Source: a virus. From it: DNA of 25,793 nt. The first letter of the stretch is position 1, and the number at the start of each line of letters is the position of its first letter. The translations under genes were made by a program, and so were the position numbers. This document shows, in pieces, positions 22,431 through 25,793 of this stretch. The DNA is taken from IMG/VR virus record IMGVR_UViG_3300025890_000140, positions 1-25,793 of that record; one strand, 5' to 3'. The notes below the pieces were generated by a model. That model ran no database searches. It worked only from the letters and a program-made list of their open reading frames with translations, and was not told the origin of the DNA.

Positions 22431-23306
22431 TTACTCCTCTCTATAAAAATTACCAGTATCAAGATCCACAACATTAGGGCTGTTATATATCGTTGCTGGT
22501 TGACCATTTAATACCTTGTTGTACTCCTCTAAGTAATCACTTAGATAGTTCCAACCTACTTCCATGTCGGTATGGTTCATCTTAAATACTTTGTTTGCAA
22601 AGGGTACCTTCTTTTCCTGTGCTACAAATACAAAGTCATGCACCTGGAATCCTGAAGCTTCAAAGCCACGTTTATACCATGCTGCTTGAAGATCATAAGA
22701 ATATCGTCTAACAGAGTTTGTGAAGCCTCTGACAGAACAATCGCTAGTAGTCTTATAATCTACAAGCACTACGGAGTTGTTTGCTTGTGGCATATCAAAA
22801 GGATTTAAAACAACATCTGCTCTAGTTTTACAAAGCAAACCTTGTTCATACCAATATAGTGATACTTCATAGGGTGAATCTAAGACCTGGGGAAAGTCTT
22901 TATCTGGATTTAGATAAGCACTTGATTCAGGTACTAAACTGCCTTTCATACTATATATAGTATCTTTGTCCTTCTCATTAATAACAGTTAAACCTTTAGC
23001 AAGACTTTCTTGTTTTAATGATTTATTTGCATTGGTATAAGGAGATCCATTTATACAGACAACATCAGTAAAAAATGCACCCTCTCCCTCTACAATTAAT
23101 GAATGAGCAGCAGATCCAAAGTTCATGGCTGAAGTTGGTTCAATAACCTCTTCAAGTGCATGAAGCTGACTCTGACTAAACCTTCTGATATTAGATGAAG
23201 ATATACCAGGACCGTTATGATAAACCTGGTTGTCTAAGTTTGGAAAGTAGATAGCATCTCCAATCTGTTTGTGAGGATAGTCCTCTAACATATCTGGTAC
23301 TTTCAT
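22431..23306 (-). CDS. RecE/exonuclease VIII-like PD-(D/E)XK nuclease (DUF3799 type)
   Basis: A 291-aa protein with the motif order of RecE-family exonucleases: YHNGPGISSSNIRRFSQS (start motif), AMNFGSAAHSLIVEG with His88, CKTRADVVLNP (catalytic Asp164), VVLVDYKTTSDCSV (Asp182-x-Lys184) and LQAAWYKRGF (Gln/Tyr motif). These enzymes digest one strand from double-strand ends and supply single strands for an annealase; here the partner is probably the Sak4-like gene on the opposite strand. The start ATG at 23306 follows GGAGG and overlaps the stop of the 63-aa gene (ATGA). The length is typical of phage versions without extra N-terminal domains. Confidence 0.87.
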   Translation of the reverse strand: MKVPDMLEDYPHKQIGDAIYFPNLDNQVYHNGPGISSSNIRRFSQSQLHALEEVIEPTSAMNFGSAAHSLIVEGEGAFFTDVVCINGSPYTNANKSLKQESLAKGLTVINEKDKDTIYSMKGSLVPESSAYLNPDKDFPQVLDSPYEVSLYWYEQGLLCKTRADVVLNPFDMPQANNSVVLVDYKTTSDCSVRGFTNSVRRYSYDLQAAWYKRGFEASGFQVHDFVFVAQEKKVPFANKVFKMNHTDMEVGWNYLSDYLEEYNKVLNGQPATIYNSPNVVDLDTGNFYREE

Positions 23307-23494
23307 GATGCCTCCTTAGATTTATTAAGTTCGTCAACTGCTGATTGCAGTTCTTTAATAGCAACACCACATTGCCAAACAAGGTAATTGATCTTATCTT
23401 GTTCTATTTGTTGTTCTAAGTCTTCCTTAGATGGGTTTGTAATACCTATAACTTCATCTAAGATATCGGTTACGTTTACTTCTTTTTTACTCAT
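23303..23494 (-). CDS. 63-aa early protein, unknown
   Basis: A 63-aa acidic helical protein (MSKKEVNVTDILDEVIGI; later LEQQIEQDKINYLVWQ and LQSAVDELNKSKE) with a probable short coiled coil. No family recognised. It is the first gene of the - strand block. The start follows GAGGAG, downstream of a TATAAT-type box at 23531-23526, and the stop overlaps the RecE-like start. Coupling to the nuclease suggests an accessory or regulatory role. Confidence 0.7.
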   Translation of the reverse strand: MSKKEVNVTDILDEVIGITNPSKEDLEQQIEQDKINYLVWQCGVAIKELQSAVDELNKSKEAS

Positions 23495-23517
23495 AATTTA
23501 CTCCTCTATGTGTATAG

Positions 23518-23552
23518 TTGGTATATTATATTAATTTATGTATAATGTCTAG
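23518..23552. promoter_or_regulatory. Divergent promoter pair
   Basis: The 105-base gap between the divergent operons holds two perfect TATAAT boxes. Rightward: 23542-23547 with only a partial -35 (TTGGGT at 23518, 18-base spacer). Leftward: 23531-23526 with TAGACA (23552-23547, five of six) at a short 15-base spacer. The two promoters overlap, so firing of one would hinder the other. The rest of the gap holds the two ribosome sites (GAGGAG leftward, GAGAGG rightward). Confidence 0.5.
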
Positions 23553-23599
23553 TATGCGTAACAACGTAAATACATAAAGAAACTAAGAGAGGTAAAATA

Positions 23600-23803
23600 A
23601 TGAGTAAATCAAACAATCTTTATACAATGATGAGACTTTCCTATGAACAAGCTGTAGATGATTACAACGATAAAAAAGTTGATTCAGTGCTATCAGCATA
23701 CAAGAAATACCATATTATTAATGTTGGTATGGAAGCTTGTGATCCCCAAGGCGAGATAATCAATTTTTATGATGACGATAACAGACAGGAAGCTATGGTA
23801 TGA
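23600..23803 (+). CDS. 67-aa unknown protein upstream of the methyltransferase
   Basis: A 67-aa acidic protein (LYTMMRLSYEQAVDDYNDKK, then VDSVLSAYKKYHIINVG) with a helical N-terminal half and a short beta/acidic end (NFYDDDNRQEAMV). I do not recognise it. The ribosome site GAGAGGT lies about 8 bases upstream, and the stop overlaps the methyltransferase start as ATGA. It is the first gene of the rightward operon; a role with the methyltransferase is possible but not shown. Confidence 0.65.
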   Translation: MSKSNNLYTMMRLSYEQAVDDYNDKKVDSVLSAYKKYHIINVGMEACDPQGEIINFYDDDNRQEAMV

Positions 23804-25491
23804 AGGTACTAAGTTTGTTTGATGGTATGTCTTGTGGTCGTATTGCATTAGATCAACTCGGCATACCAGTAGAAAAGTATTATGCAAGTGAGATAGATAA
23901 GTATGCTATCCAAGTTAGCCAAGCTAACTATCCAGACATAGAGCAAGTGGGGGATATCTGCAACTTAGATCCAAAAGATTACAAAGACATAGATCTAATA
24001 TTAGCCGGATCTCCATGCCAGGGATTTAGTTTTGCAGGAAAACAACTTGCTTTTGATGATCCTAGATCTGCATTGTTCTTTGAGTTCATACGATTATTAA
24101 AAGAAATAAAGCCTAAATACTTCTTGTTAGAAAATGTAAGAATGAAAAAAGAGTTCTTACAGGTTATATCTGAGCAAGTATCAGAGTGTTATCCAGAGAT
24201 CCCTTTCGGAATAGAGCCAATATTTATCAATAGTTCTCTTGTATCTGCTCAATCAAGGCAAAGATACTATTGGACTAACATACCAGGAATTAAGCAACCA
24301 GAAGATAAAGGCATAGTTTTAAGAGACATATTAGAAGATAACTTTGATAGTGATAGAGACAAAAGCTATTGTATTGACGCAAATTACTCTAAAACAGGTG
24401 CAAAACCCCATCATTACAAGGACAAATACCGTAGACAGTTGGTAAATAAACCAATCAAAGTAGGTATGAATGTAGAAGAAGTAAAGGTTAGGAAGCATGA
24501 AGTCAACATATCTGGGCTACAACATCTATTAAGAGAGATGAAGAAAGAGTCTGGTAAAACAAACAAACAGATAGCTGAAGAAACTAATATGCCAGTCACA
24601 AAGGTAGAGCATTGGTTTAGAACTGACAGTAGCTTTGCAATACCTGGGGACAATATATGGCTAAAACTTAAGGAAGTATTGGGTATTAAGACAGATGTCT
24701 TTGATAGAGAAGTCATGGAGTTTGAATACAGAGATGGTGTTTACGAAACAAAACAAAGAGTTTATAGCGAAAATGGTAAATCTCCGACAATCACAGCAAG
24801 TAATACTGAGCAATACATAGAGACTAAGCCCAAAAAAGCTTATGACATACCTAGAGAAATACTTAAAGATAATGAAAGACAAAGGAGAGTATATGATCCT
24901 AGTGGCAAATCGCCAACAATTCTTGGTAGAAGTGATAGTCCAAAGATAACTACACCCAAGCAAATAGGCATAGCAACGGACATTAACGGACATGACATAC
25001 TTAAAAGAGTCTATAGTCCAGATGGTAAAGCACCCACAGTAAACACTTGTCAAGGTGGTAATCGTGAGCCAAAGGTAGTCACTGGTGGTGCATTTCGTGG
25101 TAGAGCCTATGATAAAGATGGTAAAAGAAAGGATCGTGATGGTAGTTCTGTTGCCAATCAAACAACACAGATGCTTGAATTACGCAAAGATGATAAGTCA
25201 AACGCTATAACTACAGTGAATAAGGATAGCCTGGTTGTATCTCCGATAAGAGAGAAGTCTAAAACAGTTAGATCTGGTGGCAGAGGATCTTATGATAGAC
25301 ATGAATGGGATAGTGTTGATGAACTACATTGGCGTAAACTAACGCCTTTAGAGTGCGAAAGACTGCAAACAGTCCCAGATAACTATACAAACCATGTATC
25401 TAACACCCAGAGATACAAAATGCTCGGTAATGGCTGGACAGTTGCAGTTATCAAGCATATCTTTGAGAGTATGGATCATGAAGATAACTAA
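23800..25491 (+). CDS. DNA (cytosine-5) methyltransferase with HTH insert
   Basis: A 563-aa enzyme that would transfer a methyl group from S-adenosylmethionine to C5 of cytosine. Motifs: I FDGMSCGR (7-14), IV SPCQGFSF with catalytic Cys73, VI ENV (111-113), VIII QSRQRYYW (151-158), IX LTPLECERLQTVPDNY (about 514-529), and X RYKMLGNGWTVAVI (538-551). The catalytic half looks DNMT3-like, as in other phages. Between VIII and IX there is a large variable region: an HTH-like segment (about 239-296, SGKTNKQIAEETNMPVTKVE then HWFRTD) and four R-x-Y-x-x-x-GK repeats (320-442), which should form target recognition. No restriction partner is in view, so self-protection of phage DNA is the likely role. 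ATGA overlap upstream. Confidence 0.93.
   Translation: MKVLSLFDGMSCGRIALDQLGIPVEKYYASEIDKYAIQVSQANYPDIEQVGDICNLDPKDYKDIDLILAGSPCQGFSFAGKQLAFDDPRSALFFEFIRLLKEIKPKYFLLENVRMKKEFLQVISEQVSECYPEIPFGIEPIFINSSLVSAQSRQRYYWTNIPGIKQPEDKGIVLRDILEDNFDSDRDKSYCIDANYSKTGAKPHHYKDKYRRQLVNKPIKVGMNVEEVKVRKHEVNISGLQHLLREMKKESGKTNKQIAEETNMPVTKVEHWFRTDSSFAIPGDNIWLKLKEVLGIKTDVFDREVMEFEYRDGVYETKQRVYSENGKSPTITASNTEQYIETKPKKAYDIPREILKDNERQRRVYDPSGKSPTILGRSDSPKITTPKQIGIATDINGHDILKRVYSPDGKAPTVNTCQGGNREPKVVTGGAFRGRAYDKDGKRKDRDGSSVANQTTQMLELRKDDKSNAITTVNKDSLVVSPIREKSKTVRSGGRGSYDRHEWDSVDELHWRKLTPLECERLQTVPDNYTNHVSNTQRYKMLGNGWTVAVIKHIFESMDHEDN
24757..25125 (+). repeat. Internal repeats in methyltransferase target-recognition region
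   Basis: Four units begin R-V/A-Y-x-x-x-GK at residues 320, 363, 403 and 435. Three continue S/A-P-T-I/V and are followed by a variable loop; the spacings are 43, 40 and 32 residues. They occupy the place of the target-recognition domain of C5 methyltransferases. The DNA copies are diverged, so duplication is not recent. Confidence 0.75.
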
Positions 25492-25660
25492 ACTAGATAA
25501 AGTAAGGTGTTGTATCTGCAATGGATACATTAAACCTATGAAAGACAGTAGAGGCAAGGTAGTTTGGGATCAAGGCAACAATGCTTATCCTGTGAAGGTA
25601 GGACGTTGTTGTGATGACTGTAATTGGAACCAGGTTATACCAGCAAGACTAAAAGAATAG
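25478..25660 (+). CDS. Small zinc-ribbon-like protein
   Basis: A 60-aa protein with two Cys pairs, Cys11-x2-Cys14 (VRCCICNGYI) and Cys45-x2-Cys48 (GRCCDDCNW), the usual layout of a zinc ribbon. The linker is KVVWDQGNNAYPVKVG and it ends VIPARLKE, a tail I associate with small zinc-ribbon proteins of phages. The frame is open further upstream, but this ATG fits the family start and overlaps the methyltransferase by only 14 bases. Probably nucleic-acid or protein binding; role unknown. Confidence 0.75.
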   Translation: MKITKLDKVRCCICNGYIKPMKDSRGKVVWDQGNNAYPVKVGRCCDDCNWNQVIPARLKE

Positions 25661-25673
25661 CTTTTGGGAAAAT

Positions 25674-25693
25674 TATCGTGTTATCATGCGATA
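25674..25693. repeat. Short inverted repeat in 32-base gap
   Basis: TATCG (25674-25678) and CGATA (25689-25693) form a 5-base dyad around a 10-base centre, directly at the start of the last gene. Too short to be a sure terminator (no T-run follows); it could be an operator or chance. Confidence 0.25.
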
Positions 25694-25793
25694 TGCCTAA
25701 AATTGTAGACATAAAAGATAAGATGGGTAAACCCACACTACAAGAAGTTATTAAACGCTTAGATACTATGTTTGATAACATGGTATATAGAGG
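25693..25793 (+). CDS. Partial gene, cut by right edge
   Basis: An open frame from ATG to the window end, 33 codons visible: MPKIVDIKDKMGKPTLQEVI, then KRLDTMFDNMVYR. Not recognised. The helical, charged start fits many small phage proteins. There is no strong ribosome site upstream, so the start may lie at a later Met. Confidence 0.5.
   Translation, partial: MPKIVDIKDKMGKPTLQEVIKRLDTMFDNMVYR

Noticed and set aside
24757-25125. CRISPR or diversity-generating repeat
   Set aside because: Units are coding, of unequal spacing and diverged DNA; no reverse transcriptase or template copy is present.
24661-25161. 166-aa open frame on the - strand over the methyltransferase
   Set aside because: Shadow of the methyltransferase; hydrophobic and Thr/Cys-rich as expected for antisense, no ribosome site seen.
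25659-25693. Promoter before the last gene
   Set aside because: TTGGGA and TATCAT are present but only 12 bases apart and too close to the ATG.
1-25793. tRNA, rRNA, insertion sequence or attachment site
   Set aside because: Gaps between genes are at most about 105 bases and none shows a cloverleaf, terminal inverted repeats or an integrase partner.

Overview
The window is a piece of an AT-rich, tightly packed tailed-phage genome. The evidence is a holin/spanin/lysozyme lysis cassette, a run of large virion-type genes, and a phage replication/recombination set: primase-polymerase/helicase, Sak4-like ATPase, DUF669, RecE-like nuclease, DUF3310 and a DNA cytosine methyltransferase. The host should be Gram-negative, because the phage encodes an inner/outer-membrane spanin pair and outer-membrane curli-export proteins. 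The families resemble those of uncultured marine podovirus-like phages, but that assignment is an inference from memory. Terminase, portal, major capsid, DNA polymerase and integrase genes are not in the window.

Left part (1-18201, all + strand): about 18 kb with essentially no intergenic DNA; most neighbours overlap as ATGA or TAATG. It opens with an unusual five-gene block: csgF (cut by the left edge), csgG, a secreted curlin-repeat-like protein, a secreted FecR-domain protein, and a membrane CHASE2-class III adenylate cyclase with all catalytic residues present. The block runs directly, by an ATGA overlap, into the lysis genes (holin-like, Rz-like, Rz1-like, GH24 lysozyme). Virion-type genes follow: a 622-aa tail/structural protein, a 108-aa protein, a 2-oxoglutarate/Fe(II) dioxygenase, and four large proteins (427, 859, 641 and 1141 aa) that look like tail, tape-measure or internal-virion components.

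Middle (18198-20736): the strand switches. A Prim-Pol/helicase gene converges on the virion operon with overlapping stop codons. It lies 3' of a small Cro-like HTH gene whose upstream region (20671-20772) is shared with the divergent Sak4 gene and holds a clear -35/-10 promoter and an inverted-repeat operator candidate.

Right part (20773-25793): a + strand Sak4-DUF669 pair ends at a strong hairpin terminator. A - strand early-gene block reads toward it: a 63-aa protein, a RecE/DUF3799-like nuclease, a 52-aa protein, DUF3310, and a 23-aa membrane micro-ORF. A second divergent promoter region (23495-23599) leads to a + strand set: a 67-aa protein, a C5 cytosine methyltransferase with an inserted HTH-like segment and internal repeats, a zinc-ribbon protein, and a gene cut by the right edge.

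The main point of interest is the first 4.8 kb. It pairs an amyloid-type export pore and its fibre candidate with a FecR/CHASE2-cyclase signalling pair, inside a phage lysis operon.
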